Source: Symsagittifera roscoffensis
Lineage: Eukaryota > Xenacoelomorpha > Acoela > Convolutidae
Direction: 5' to 3'
DNA length: 64,000 nucleotides
Assembly (NCBI RefSeq): GCF_963678635.1
Contig: NC_087066.1
Span: forward strand, 65,629,277-65,693,276
Made by a program: the position numbers and the translations under genes. This document shows positions 10,470-22,600 of the stretch, piece after piece. The notes under the pieces are model-generated. The model did no database searches. It was not told the origin of the DNA and saw only the letters and a program-made list of their open reading frames with translations. The first letter of the stretch is position 1, and every line of letters begins with the position of its first letter.

Positions 10470-11465
10470 TCGTGCCAAAAGGTTACATAACGTTTAGTTC
10501 TTTTTATCATGGTTTCGGGTGAAATCCGAAAAACACGCATATAAATTTAACTGCACTTTGGCATGATTTACTTAGTTTTCCTTGTTTTTTTAAGACTTAA
10601 ATTAAAAAGAGATTGAACTTACACCTACACGTTGTCGATTAGATACATTAATTGTTATCGAAGTTCGCAAAAGCCTCTCAATAAGCGCCAATTTTGTTTA
10701 GCATTTGCAGCATCGTAATTCTCCATTAAGCTTCCTTTCGCAGATTCCATTAAAATAATTGCAGGGCCAATTTGAGCATATGTCAATCTTTTGACAGAGT
10801 TTAAGGGCGTTTATTAGCCGATGCCTCAAATAACTGTTTTATAAATAAGACGAAAAAGTCCAGCTGTCACGTGATAAGCTATGCAAAATTTAAACTTTTG
10901 TGAAATATATTTGCTAACTGTATTGTCAAGTTGTTGAAAATTTTGAAACTTGAGGTTCGATCTATACTGAAATAATTTTCGGCTCAGTTGTCCTTCGACT
11001 GATTTTCCATGCTGTTTTTTCTTTTGAACGTCAATTGAAGTGGGTAGGCGTTTGTCTAGATGTGGTACTCCGAGGCACGGGTTGAACTTAAGAAACTCTA
11101 AGTGGATACATCAAACTAAATAAGATTCAAAAGGTCAAATTAGTATTGCTAAAGGAAACAGCATATGAATTTAAATGGCCAGATGCGAAAAAATTCACGG
11201 AATTGATAAACAAAATTCATTAGTTTTGTTCCAGTTTTCGTAAAAAGTGTCACAAAGTTTGTGCTAAGGTGCGGTTTTTTGTCAAAACAAACGTCGAGTT
11301 GTCAGCTAATACTTCTTCTGTTATTTTTGAAATTTTTATTTGAAAGCAGTGACGTGCGCAAAAAATTTTCGAGTGGGGTCGGAGGTTTCTTTTTCTTCTT
11401 ACAAAAAAAAACAAGTTCAAACAAAAATTCAATTCAAAAGATAAAGAAACTGTAAACGACGGCAT
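10470..11465. other. AT-rich spacer, no gene seen
   Basis: No protein-like frame, element end or RNA gene is supported here. The right part lies downstream of the decayed hAT transposase on its strand. Confidence 0.35.
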
Positions 11466-11469
11466 TTGA

Positions 11470-12200
11470 AGCCATTTTTTTGATGATTTCATCTACGACT
11501 AGGATTTCTTTTCTATGAATATACAAAAGAGTCAGCGACGATAGCTGGTCTTCCCGCATGGTTGATCTCAAGCAGGGGCGGATTTAGAATAGGGCGAGGG
11601 GGCGGATGCCCCTCTCAGGGGTTCGACACCCTGCCAACCCAAAGGGTCCCCCTTGGTACTATTTTGAGATATCCATTTTTGGCTGACGGGCCCTAAATTT
11701 CCTAAATATGTACTAAATTTGAGGTGGGAGCTCGCACCAAAAAACGCAATTTTTTGGTCAATATTTTCCAAAAAATGCCTAAAAACGCCTTTTTTGCCTG
11801 TTTTTTTTTCAAAATTTTTTCCCGCGGCGCATAAAAATTGGCCGAAACTTTCGTGGATTTTTGGTGAAATGGTAGAGCTCGTAAAATCAGTTTGGACTAC
11901 CTGAGAAAGTCAAAGTTTTTCAAAATCCTTGATCCGCCCCTGATCTCAAACTTGTTTTGAGAAGTTTCATCGCAGAAAAAGATTGTTCGGTCGTGCAGAC
12001 AATGACCGGCAAGCTGGCACACAATTGCATCAGGGCGCATTAGAGTCTTTGAGCATTGGCCTAATGCTTTTCAAAGGTCGATGGAGCCAAAGTGTTGCCG
12101 GACAATGTGTTTTTCAAAACCTCAATCTCAGATACAAAGTTCGCGAGAGTTTGTTCAAAGTCCTTCACATTAACTGAGTTCGTAACCAGGTATGCTGGAT
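11470..12200 (-). pseudogene. hAT transposase C-terminal (dimerisation) remnant
   Basis: On the minus strand, reading from 12200 downward, a frame gives VKDFEQTLANFVSEIEVLK, then (after two stops) LPVIVCTTEQSFSAMKLLK and TSLRS. It resumes beyond an insertion as STMREDQLSSLTLLYIHR. This is the hATC dimerisation signature of hAT transposases (TTEQSFSAMK...LRSTM..D.L..L..L.IHR). The catalytic upstream part is not seen. The frame is broken by stops near 12070 and 12050 and by the MITE at 11573-11942, whose 8-bp duplication sits inside the LRST codons. It is a dead fragment. Confidence 0.85.
11573..11942. mobile_element. hAT-type MITE, CAGGGGCGG family, nested
   Basis: The 370-bp element has inverted termini CAGGGGCGGAT and ATCCGCCCCTG. 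It is flanked by ATCTCAAG (11565-11572) and ATCTCAAA (11943-11950), an 8-bp target duplication with one mismatch as expected for hAT transposition. The interior has the family landmarks GACCCAAAGGGTCCCCCTT-like, TTTTGAGATATCCATTTT and GCGGCGCATAAAA. It encodes nothing. It interrupts the hAT transposase remnant. Confidence 0.92.
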
Positions 12201-12723
12201 GAAGTTTATTGAGATGAACTACAGATATTACTGAAAAATATTAATGTCCGTATTTCAAATCTCAAAAGAAACTTTACCTTAAATTATTTTTTGTAGGGCT
12301 TCTGGGGCTTTAAAAAAAATTTTGCATCTATGAAAAAAAACTACTTGCGATAGTTCGGTTAGTATAATTCTCATAAATTTTGCTCTGAACTGTTTCAATT
12401 TGTTCTGCTTTGAGATCAATTTGAACAAACCCAAAAAAAGTTCATTAGAAGAAAATCTGAACTATAGAAATTTTGAATTTGGAATAAAAGCACCTTAATT
12501 AAGCTAGATTAGCAGAAGACCAGCTAATTAAGCGACATTAGCACGGACGTGAATTAAAATTCAAACAAAATTGAGAATACGGTCAAAGAAAAATTAGTCG
12601 CGAAATCTTTCACACTTCCGTAGACGAAAAAATTCCCCTAGTTTCAAATGAAATTATTCCAGCAGAAAAACAAAATGCAAAACGTAAGTTTTGAGTTTTT
12701 TCTTATTTTTGGGATAAAATGGT

Positions 12724-13448
12724 TTATTTAGTTGTAGGTGACGCTTTCTTTTGTTGGCTCTTCTTCTTAGCATCCTCGTCCATCTCTTCTACTTTCTTGA
12801 TCGAGTTTCTGATCTGCTCCTCGTAGAGTTCCCTAGATTGGTTTACAGTAGAAGAAGATCTGTGTGAGGTCCTCGACATTTGAGACTCAGCACAGCTGTA
12901 TCCATCTCTCCCTGTCTGATTTGCTAGCTGCACTTTCACAACTTTTCCGCTGCAATCTTCCACCAAGAGAGTCGCCCTTGAGCAGATAGGAACACTGTCA
13001 AGGAAGAGCCGCGGTGATGAGACGATAAACTTTGGTGATCTCGGTGATATGGAGACTTGAGTTTTTCAGACCCCTTTTTTCTTGATGAAGTGACCAAGTG
13101 TTTGCCTCACTTACATTGCACCCGCACGTAACTCCCTTCAGTTTTTCTTGATATCAGTTTGTTGAGATCGGCTTCCGAAAACAGATACAATCCTCTAATG
13201 GCTTTTTGAAGTGACAAGCTCCGAATGTTTCAATCGGCATCTTGCTTTTTACCTGCCCCTGTCTTCTTTGGAGATGAGGACATATGCATCTGTTCGACAA
13301 CCATGTTTTCTTCCTTTTTGACGTTGACAAAACAATCTTTTCGTGGCTGCAAGCTTCTCCGCTGTTGACCCGCTCTGATTGATAGAATGGTGATACTCTT
13401 TCTTTTGGTCCCGTAAGAACTCTCGGCAACCTTCTTGACTCTTTTCAT
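12724..13448 (-). CDS. Three-exon gene candidate, 204-aa unknown basic protein
   Basis: Exon 1 (13253-13448) begins at the first ATG after a TATA box. Exon 2 is 13115-13201 and exon 3 is 12724-13055, ending in TAA. Introns are 51 nt (GGCAG|GTAAAAA ... CAAAAAG) and 59 nt (GCAAT|GTAAGT ... CTCAAG). All junctions are phase 1 and the joined frame is open through 204 codons. The N-terminal part is basic (MKRVKK, TKRKS, QQRRS). The middle has GLYLFSEADLNKLISRKTEG. Then come Ser-Pro repeats (SISPRSPKFIVSSPR) and a charged, probably helical tail (EEQIRNSIKKVEEMDEDAKK) ending KKKSQQKKASPTTK. No family is recognised. GC and codon texture are clearly higher than in the flanks. Exon 1's acceptor partner is weak, so intron 1 could be misplaced; unspliced, the same frame has a TGA. 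Confidence 0.55.
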
Positions 13449-13534
13449 TTCAATGTGCAAGTTATTCGCCCAAGTTGTTCCCTACTGGCTCGAGTACCAC
13501 TCTGTCTCTCCTCTTGAACCACTGCTTTTCCTAG

Positions 13535-13543
13535 TTTTATATA
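13535..13543 (-). promoter_or_regulatory. TATA box for the gene at 12724-13448
   Basis: TATATAAAA on the minus strand lies about 90 bp upstream of the ATG at 13448, with no earlier ATG between. This allows a start site about 30 bp downstream and a 5' leader of about 60 nt. In AT-rich DNA such a string can occur by chance; the position is what makes it credible. Confidence 0.4.
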
Positions 13544-13559
13544 GGGGCTTCAAAATTTC

Positions 13560-16130
13560 AGGAGAATTTGAAGACAAACACGGCTTTTCAGAACACTAAC
13601 TACAAACATTTCTTCACAACAGTAATGCTTACAAATTTCTGCTTAAATTTTGTTTATAACCTTTTTTTTGACTTTTTATCAAGTTTTAACGAAACAAAAA
13701 CAATTTTCGGGCAGTCTTAAGTACAGAAAGTTAACTTTGAAAGCTTGTTTGCTTTGCAACACTTTCTCATTTTTAGGACTATCTCCTTTCTCAATCACTG
13801 TGAACCATAGGATACTGATAACGACTTCCTTTTTATGCAAGAGCTTTCAAAAACGCTGCTTTTTTTCCACTTTGTAATGTTTTTTTTTAAATTATATCCG
13901 CAGTCTTATGTGGCTCTAGCTAATTTCTTTTACGAGTTTTAGAGAGAGCTAGTTTCTCTTGCGCTCTGGCTAATTTCTATTGCGCCATATCTGGGTCTTT
14001 GCCGACCAATCTTTCATGTTTAGTAGGGCTGATGTATCTGGTGTCCGGTCCTGATCTAACTAGTTTTATGCAATCTCTGCTGTAGTTGTTGTTCCTTATG
14101 TCTATTGGCTTAAATACTGCCCTTCTGAGCTTTTCTGAATCTGAGGAACACTCAAATAAAAGTAAAAGCAAATGAAAGATCCATATTTAGTTTTTCCCAC
14201 TAATTGTACTTGGAAAGCTGAATTTTTGTAAGTAGGAGTTTTCTTAGGCGTTAAGCATCAATCATAGTATGCAAAACTTGTTTTAACTTTGCACTTTTGT
14301 TCTGATTTCCAAAGAAATTGGGAATATTTATGCTTGGCGTGTTTATTTTTTATTCAGTCAGTTTTTGACGATCGGAATATTATTTTTTAACAAAAAAATT
14401 CTATGCCTCATTGAAGATATCTGTCGCAGTTGGTCATAATGCAAGAAATTTTAGTTTTGGAATTAAGTTTTCAAAAATACAATTCGATCCAGTCATGCTT
14501 ACTTTTCTCGCGACAACTGAAAATCAGAAAACAAAAAGCACAACAGCCGAAATGATAATTGCGGGAAAGTCGCGCCTAAGTTCATTTCAGCCCAATTGCT
14601 GATTGCAATTGGTGTATCTAGATATTGCAGGAGAGTAGAATTGTCTGCTTACCGACCGAGAGCTTCAAGAATGGCTTCGGCAGGCGATTAAAAAGAGTAG
14701 GATGTTTATCTGAGTTCAGAGTGCAACTACGCGGGGAGCCTTCCCAGTGAACTGACCTTGTGGTCCAAATTCATAAAAAGATTACAAAACTTCTTGATCT
14801 CGATTGAATTTCGAACTCGAGTTAAGTCCAGAGCTTGCTTTATATGTCTGGTGTTACCAAATTTATTTACTTGAAATTGTTTTACATGATTATTCAAGAT
14901 AGGGAGAGTTATTAGGTTGATCCATCTGAAATGGATTCAACGCACACATTGTATAATAAAAAGTAACAAACAACAACTATCCGACCCTTTTTTCAACGGC
15001 GTTCGTGTGTTTTAGGTATTTAGAGCCAACTATTTATTTCTAGAATGGGGATGATTTTGATAGTAAAACGATCTTGAGTTCTATGTCTAGCTGAACCGTT
15101 AACTGGCTCCGACCGATTGCGATAGAAAAGCACGAGAGATATTGTCTCCGGCTTTTAAGAAAATGGCTATCGAGCGTATCATTCTGAGAAATGTTACATT
15201 AGCGAACGACTTTTACCATCAACTCCCTGAAACCAAATTTGAAAAGATATTTTACCTTCGACCAATTATTGCAAAGTTTTGGGTGTTTGTAAATTGCCAA
15301 TTTGGTTACGCTCTGGTCTAAATTATGCGCTCTTTGAAAACTTCTTTCATGATCCTGAAAGCAAAATGCGAATTATTGTTAACGCTATTCAGTAGAATTT
15401 CAACCCATTTTAAATCGATTATAATCCTTGTTATCTAACAAACTTCACCGGTTCATTTCGCTCTGTTTTTGTTTTTTGTGCACGTAGCACATGGAATGAG
15501 TTTTTTTAATATTATCAGCAAATTTTTTTCCCTTTTTTAAACTAACTTTAAAAAAAAACCACGAAGAAAAATCCTGAAAGGCTTAAGAATGATAATTTAC
15601 GTATTTCCTATTTACAGCTAGGTTGAGTTAAGCTTGTTTTAACTGTCTATGCATGTGAACTTGATTCTGGTTCTTTGGGCCATTGGGTCCTAATTAACAG
15701 TTGTACTCGGTATCTGCTCGGACCTTGGATCCTCTCGAAAATCTTTTTTTGAAAAAATTTCTAGAAAATCATGATTCTTTTTAGAAAATAAAACATTTTC
15801 ATTGAGCTCATTAGCTCTTTAGCTCACTAGTTATGCATACTCTTATAACTATATACTCTTATGCATTGCTCACTTTTATAACTAAATTCAAACCGGGAAA
15901 AAAGAGGTAACAATTTTTTGGTCCCACTTTCGCATCGGGGTGGTTTTTTTTTCTTCAGACAAATTTCGTGGCTCTTCAGATAAATTTTTCTTCCTCCTTT
16001 CAAAATCGTTTACTGTCTATTCGATCGTTTTTCAACAGCAAAAATTGTTGGAAAAATTTAACATCCTCCTCTCAAAATTAGCTTTTTCAAAATCTGTTTC
16101 TTTCGGTTTCAATCTCTTTCAATCAGAAAA
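13560..16130. other. AT-rich spacer, no supported gene
   Basis: Only weak exon-like scraps occur. The best is 14653-14709 on the minus strand between ACTCAG and GTAAGC, open in one frame (KHPTLFNRLPKPFLKLSV). I do not call it. At 15480-16130 there are AT-rich low-complexity runs. Confidence 0.35.
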
Positions 16131-16137
16131 AATTGTT

Positions 16138-16329
16138 GGATCAAATTAACATCTCCCCTGCCAGATAGATCAACTTAAGAGCTTCAACCCCAGCATTTAA
16201 TTCGCAATAAATTTTCTAAGCGCTGCATGTTAAGTGCTCGATTCTGATTGGCTGATAATTCCGAACTTACAACCAAGTTATCATCCGCCCAAACGGTTTT
16301 GGAAGGGGTTGAAGATGCTAACTTGGTCC
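16138..16329. mobile_element. hAT-like MITE with perfect 8-bp target duplication
   Basis: The termini are GGATCAAATTAACATCTCC and, inverted, GAAGATGCTAACTTGGTCC. AAATTGTT flanks both sides exactly (16130-16137 and 16330-16337). It is 192 bp with no coding capacity. It defines a small family with 10370-10458, 34214-34502 and 49727-49793. Confidence 0.82.
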
Positions 16330-16339
16330 AAATTGTTAC

Positions 16340-17440
16340 TTCACAAAGTATTTTGTTTGTCTTAGTAAAATCCGCATGAAAACTGTCGAGCCCATAAATG
16401 TAAATATATCTGGATACCCAATTGGCCCAGTTTAATGATCAAACCAACGTAATAAATGCTGTGCATCAAAGTTCATCTCGTTTCAATGCAATCAAGATTG
16501 ATCTATAAAATAGTCTTGAATTCGTGATTGGCAGAAAATGAATCGGTATTTTATTGCTGGTCTCAAATGGTTTCCCAGGTGAAACAATTTAAAACTTTTC
16601 TTTTCAAAGTATGAGCTTGACTGCAGATCAAAGCCAGTTAAAAACAGGTATTTTCTACATTTCATTCCCCTATTCCATTCATCCCCTTGCAAAAGAGAAG
16701 TTTTTTTTTAAATTAAAAACTGAAAAAAAAACATCAAAAAATGTTTATACAGACATTGATCTGAAAAAAGCAAAATTTTGAAAAAAAAATTTTTTTTAAG
16801 GCAGATATTATATAGATTATCTCATTTTATAACTTTGGAAGAAAACAACTCAATTTTCAAAAGTATTTTGGATGATCTAGCATTGAATGGAAACTGAATC
16901 ACCACAAAGGGCATTCACCGCTATCCGTATTTTATGAAACACTTTTTTTGATAACTAAAAATTTAAGGATCAAACTATAGTTATTTCAAGCTTCGGAAAA
17001 AGCAGACCAGTAATAGCCAAAGATATTTTTTGAATTTGAGCCTACGGCGTCAATATCCTTCTGATGGTATGAAATTCGGTCGAAAACGGTTAATTGAAAA
17101 TTCGAAATTGGAATTGGCCTGAATAAAAACAATCCGAACCATAATTACCACACCTTCAAAAGTCGGTAAAATAAATCAATTATCAGCCAGACAAACCATG
17201 CGAAACATAAAACTACTCAAAATCAAAACTGAGGGTTGAATTTTTTCGTCGTGCCATTTGCTGAGTTAGTAATAAAGAATATACATTAAAGCCAAGCCAG
17301 TAGCGCCCAAAAACTTGTTGAAACTGACCGATACGAAACTACTCAAGGTGCCTGTGCAACAATGAGCACAAAATTTAAGTTTTGTCTTTTCTAAGCCGTA
17401 CCCGGGTTGACAAAAAAATGCATATCAAACTATTTCATAT
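16340..17440. other. AT-rich spacer, no gene seen
   Basis: No coding-like frame, RNA gene or element end is supported in this stretch. Confidence 0.4.
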
Positions 17441-17444
17441 TATG

Positions 17445-17523
17445 AAAAAAATGCTTATCATACTATTTCATACTATTTCATAGACCAAAAAAAACTATGA
17501 AAATAGCATAATAAGCATTTTTA
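17445..17523. repeat. Imperfect hairpin with duplicated arm segment
   Basis: AAAAATGCTTATCATACTAT on the left pairs with ATAGCATAATAAGCATTTTT on the right. The left arm carries an extra copy of CATACTATTT, so one arm is longer than the other. Confidence 0.75.
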
Positions 17524-17662
17524 TGCTTGTCTATCTGAAAATAAATGCAAGCTGCTCAAATTATTATTCACACATAAATGAAATCGAATAATTGTCAAAC
17601 ATTCAAAATTTCAGGCCAACTCAATGCTGTAGAAACATTATATATGCTGTAGAAAAATGATG

Positions 17663-17722
17663 ACAGCGGTTCGCCGCGATGAGCTGTACAGCTCGTATGT
17701 TGGTCCTTTCCTTTGTGGATAT
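17663..17722 (+). repeat. SINE 3' tail fragment
   Basis: ACAGCGGTTCGCCGCGATGA, GAGCTGTACAGCTC and TATGTTGGTCC match the distal end of the SINE at 6780-6998 (reverse strand there) over about 60 bp with few differences. The tRNA-like head is absent, consistent with a truncated SINE or with the LINE whose tail it shares. Confidence 0.65.
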
Positions 17723-17729
17723 ATCGTCC

Positions 17730-18555
17730 TAAAGGATTATATTTTTTCTTCAAAATTGTAAGAATTATACAGTTAAAGCATTTACAGCGAGGTCGAAAAG
17801 GCGTAAAATGGTACATGGAGACGTCGAAGACTACAATTCAGAGCCGATTAGGCGGTACCTTTGAAACACTCATAAATTGATATGAGCCTTCCGGCATCCA
17901 GGAACCCAAGTTAAGACGTGGATTAGCTTTTGCATAAATGTAGATGCGGTATTGGTTTTCCATACATCTAGGTAGCATGTGCAAGCAAGTACTATCTTTT
18001 CAGCACCCCAACAAAATTCAAATTTGTTGTAGAAAAGTTGATTTGTATATGACAAATTTTTGAAAGACATGAAGGAAAAAGTGACACCTATAAGCCCAAA
18101 AGCATATAAATTTAATGGGGGGATCATGTTTTATTAAAATATCTTATAGTTTTTTGGCAATTGCAGTTGAAAAATTTTATTTCATATCATTTCGTCCTTT
18201 TTCAGAATGACTTTAAAACATATAAAAGTATTGAAAAAACTTTGCAACTGTATGAAAATAGTCTTTTGTGGCATACAGTTACAGGTTTGTCAATCAAATT
18301 GAATCATTTTGAACCCAAACATATTTCAAGCTTTTCTTAAAATGTAGCTCTTCCATAAAATTACAAAGTTTCTAAACGGTTTTCAAAGTTTTCCAAAGTT
18401 TCTAAGCTTTTCTTAAGATTTAGCTCCTCCATAAAATTACAAAGTTTCTAAAAAGTAACGAACGGCGTATTTATAAGTCAAATTTATTTTTAACCCAATC
18501 AAATTTTCAATAAATGGCTCTCAGTAAGAAAACTTTGAAAATCAATAGTAAATGA
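17730..18555. other. Spacer, no gene supported
   Basis: Near 18330-18450 there are two direct copies of AAAGTTTCTAA-containing sequence (AGCTCTTCCATAAAATTACA and AGCTCCTCCATAAAATTACA), a local duplication. No protein family is recognised. Confidence 0.35.
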
Positions 18556-18563
18556 TACGCAAT

Positions 18564-18935
18564 CCGTAGCGGATTTTGGGAAGGGCGGGTTATGGACCAC
18601 TTTTTCTTAGGGATTCAACGCTTTGACGACTCAATTTTAAGATATCCATTTTAGCTGAACGGCCTTTAGAAAAGGGAAAGAAGTTTTTGGTTTTAAGAAT
18701 TGAGCGCGCGCCGAAACAACTCATTTTTTGTCAAAATCTACCAAAAATCGCCGACACACGCTTTTTGGCAATTTTTCAAAAACTTATCAGCCAAGCAATA
18801 ACTTGGACAAAACAGATTGTTTATAATGATTTAGAAGAGCCGGGAAAATCAATTTGGTCGACCTAGAACAGAAAAGTCGACAAAATTTTCGAAAATTCGC
18901 AGCCCTCTCTATCGAAAATCCTAGCTCGGCCCCTA
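18564..18935. mobile_element. Diverged CAGGGGCGG hAT-type MITE
   Basis: The left end is a decayed terminus (CCGTAGCGGATTTTGGG). The interior has GATATCCATTTTAGCTGA and the far end TCCTAGCTCGGCCCCT. Flanks TACGCAAT (18556-18563) and TATGCAAT (18936-18943) are an 8-bp duplication with one mismatch. Its length is close to the intact 370-bp copy. Confidence 0.78.
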
Positions 18936-18944
18936 TATGCAATA

Positions 18945-19685
18945 TAAAAATTGACTGTCACTGCTGTTATGCAGTTGTTACGTAAATTCAATCTAATTTA
19001 CGTTAATGTGATGTATTTTTGGCTGCAAGTTATTGCGTTTAGTTCAAAATCCGCCGTGCAAGAACACTCCACGATCCATTAAATTGCAACTTTAGTATTT
19101 GCGAAACTGTTTGCGATTCTATCAAAACAAGCCGTCAAAGAAAAACTCTTCGACGGCTGGTTCTGAAAGTTTTTTTAGCATTATTTCGCTGATTTGATGG
19201 AAATCATGCAAAAGGAGGAAGTCTGTTAGCTTTCGGTTTCTTGACTCGCCGTCTAGTGACATGCATTACACTCAAAATTACTTTAAACTTTCAATTAATC
19301 AGAGACGGTTTCAGAAAAGGAAAAGGTCAAAAAATAATGGTAACGTTGGTCAAATGAGGACTCACTTCATTAATGAACAAAGCAAGCAAACTTCTACATT
19401 CGCAAATATGATTTTTAAATTAATGTTTTTGACAGTAAAACATATAAAAATCACAGTTCAAACAACTATTCGACAGTAAAACTCGATACACAATTTAAAT
19501 TGCTCATTTTGATTGTAACGATATATATTAAACAACCATGAAATTCTCATGAAAATCTATAAAAAGAGCAAAATAATTATTTGAAAAACTAAGGATAGCA
19601 GATACTACCGTCTTGTTAATTTAACGATCAAGGTTGGGAAAAAACGACCCAAAATGCCGCCATTGGGGGCATGATTCCTCCAAAT
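18945..19685. other. Spacer, no gene supported
   Basis: A 72-codon plus-strand frame at 19261-19479 has no recognisable features. Nothing else is supported. Confidence 0.3.
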
Positions 19686-19689
19686 ATTA

Positions 19690-22600
19690 ACATTTTACTT
19701 TATAGCAAGAAAAATACTTGGGGTGGATTCGAGTGGGGGAACATGATCTCTCGGTCAGTATGTCCATACAGCAACCGCGAACGATTCCGCTCGGATATAC
19801 CATTTCTCCGGGTCAAAACTTTCATCAGCAAAGAAAGACGGAAAACTTGCGCATCGTTGCCCAAGCAGAAAGTGATTATTCGCGGTAGGGTCCGAGCTCA
19901 CTGGAGTAATAGGCTGTGAGTTTGAAGAAATTTCCTGAAATATAAAATTGTCGTGAGAGCTTTGTCGGTCATTTAAAGAAGAAACCAATATTGCAGTGAA
20001 GATTCGCTTACAGCTGCGTACCAACCTTTTTCATGAACCACCTTGACGTGGAGCTGCTTGTGGATTAAAATTGTGCTCTATAGTTTTTTGTAACAAAGGG
20101 GATTGCGCACGCTTTTTTCACTCAGGGATACTTAGAAGTTTATCTTTTTCTGTACCAAAAATGTCGGACCAGATGATGGACAAACACCGCGGCACGCGAT
20201 CAAACCACTCAAGGACCATCACTCAAGATCAGTACGAACGGCACTGGTAGTAACACAACTGAACAAGGTTATTCACCTTGTTTCCATGATATGGATCAAA
20301 GTAATCCACAATGCCTTTTTTGAAGGGCGAATGTTTAAACTGTAAAAGCACAGCCGAGAGATTCGACAAAATTAGTTTTACGGTTGCGTGTTTTGGATTT
20401 GGTAGATGACTCAACTGTTTTCGGTGGTCCGGAGAAAAGAACGCAATTTTATTACTGAACACAAATTAAGCTCGCTGTGAAACTAACGGATAAAAACCTC
20501 TAAGAGAGAATGACAAGAGTCAAAAATTACAACAGGCGTTTGATCCGGCAGGTCGAACGGCCATATTTGTTCAAACTCCCAAAAGATGAAGGTAACAATC
20601 CGAATATCTTACTTGGTCTTCTTGTTAGATGACAACAACGACAATTTCTTTTGAAATGCTTCTTTCTTTGGAAAGTCAAATATAAAATCAGATGGCAAAA
20701 ACTTTTCTTCAGCAATATTAAAATCTGAGGGATCTGTTATTGCTGCACCTGAGTTACGAAGATGTTGGTGAGTCGACAGTAGCCAGTCGAGATAATGCGC
20801 TGCAAATCACTGAAATACCTAAAACCGCTACAAACGATACGCTGTTTGTAGGAGCACGGCTACTACCTACAAAACTAACAGCGATGTCAACAATTTCATC
20901 AACAGGGTCCTGAAGACGATTTGTTTTGAAGACCTATATTAGTTGGGAACTATAAATAAATAATCAATCATTTGTCAGATGGAAATTATGCCCGAGCTTC
21001 CATCTAGTTTTTTGAAATCTTAGCGTTCCGGTGTCCGCATGATTGTCGTCATTAGCTTCTTGAGACCATTTGTCAACCAAGAATAATTTGAGAGTTCCTG
21101 CCACCGATTCGCGACAAAGAACAGAATCTTTTTGTTCAGATAGGCCATTAGAGCACCATACTGCTATCGGATCACATGATTATGATAACTAGTCTAAAAT
21201 TGATTGCCGTTAAAGTTTCTTGACGAGCCTCCATTGCCAAAGACGAAAAGTTTTAGAGTCTAAAGCCCAAGCACAAAGATACGTTGCCCTCAAAGTCTAC
21301 TTTTGCGCCAATCTAAATTTTGATTTCGTTGCCCTCAATCTCTCTTCAACTCAAAGAATTCCCGTTTGTGTTTTGTCAAAACGCAGACACAACATTACTG
21401 CATTAACCAATTTCAAGAAGAAACTGAAGCGGTTTCGAAGGACTCTAGCTTTGGTTTAAAATCTGGAGGTGAGAGTGGTAGCATGCTTGAACAATTCATT
21501 AGGGTGTTTGGGCTTCAATTTATAGGTTGCAGGTCGATTTTGACTGACTCAACCAAACCGGCCCTTTATCTACTCAATGCTGTTCAAATCCGAATATTTC
21601 ATTCCTCTAGTTCCAGTATCTATGGTTTGTCAACGCCAGGAATAAGTTTCCATTCTACATCTCCAACTGTTTGCTACAGAAAACTTGATTTTTATGGGCT
21701 GAATGAATCCAATGGAGTACTGTAACTGAATCGGTCCAAAGACGTACTTCACCAAAAGTAATATCGTGCTCGTTGAGTATTTGTGATCAGAGTCGAGTAG
21801 ATAACAACGCTGCCTGCAGCTTTGGACAAGGTATTGACAGTTGGCTCATGGGTCCTATTCGACATTTTCATGTCATGAAGGAAACTGCCGCATCCTCCTG
21901 TATATGCTCTCGTATGTACGCTACCAAGTAACTGAAAGTTGTTTTCGCTGCCTTGTGGAGTCAGAAGAAACACGGGATAAAACGGCTCTTTTTGTAATTA
22001 TGGAAAAAAGTTCCTTCTGACGTTCTCCTGAAAATCCTTAAGATATCTCGTTTCTCGTTCCATTTCAGTCCAAATGTTGAACAATTAATCGGTTCCAACT
22101 CAAGATTTTAGCTTTTTTTAATTGGTATTCTGGCAGAAATACCTTGTTCATTTCATGGCTACTGCTAACCAATTTCCTTGTATTGGAATTTTTTTTGGGC
22201 AATAAGCAACAAAGTCCTTGTATACTGCATTAGCTTGTTAAATTCTACATACTTACTTCACTAGATTACCAACATGAAATTTTCTGATGATGACGTTTTC
22301 TGCATCTGGGAACAATTCACCTTGACTTTTCCGGTCCTGAGCAGTGCATAATTGACACACGTTGGCTAGGTTTTTGCTCCAAATATATATCGCTTGCAGT
22401 CGTAAGTCCCAATTCTGTTGGAGGGCTGATTACTATAGAGGAAGCGCAAGAATCTGCATTCGAGTTTTGAAATGGCAATTTGCAGGAACATAGCGGAAAT
22501 ATCTGCGGACAAAGCAACCTTGCTTCCGCGGAAACGAAAGATTTATTCAAGCAGGCTTTGTAGCAAATCTGATACTGGAAACAGCGTGTTATTGAGAGAG

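Noticed and set aside
14653-14709. 57-nt minus-strand exon-like stretch between ACTCAG and GTAAGC
   Set aside because: One open frame with plausible residues, but no neighbouring exon with matching phase was found.
20607-20752. Apparent minus-strand exon between CTCAG and GTAAGA (AEEKFLPSDFIFDFPKKEAF)
   Set aside because: It matches the linker before the integrase of BEL/Pao pol (KEAF...LSLLSSNK...RIVT), in order with the other Pao blocks, so the splice-like borders are coincidental.
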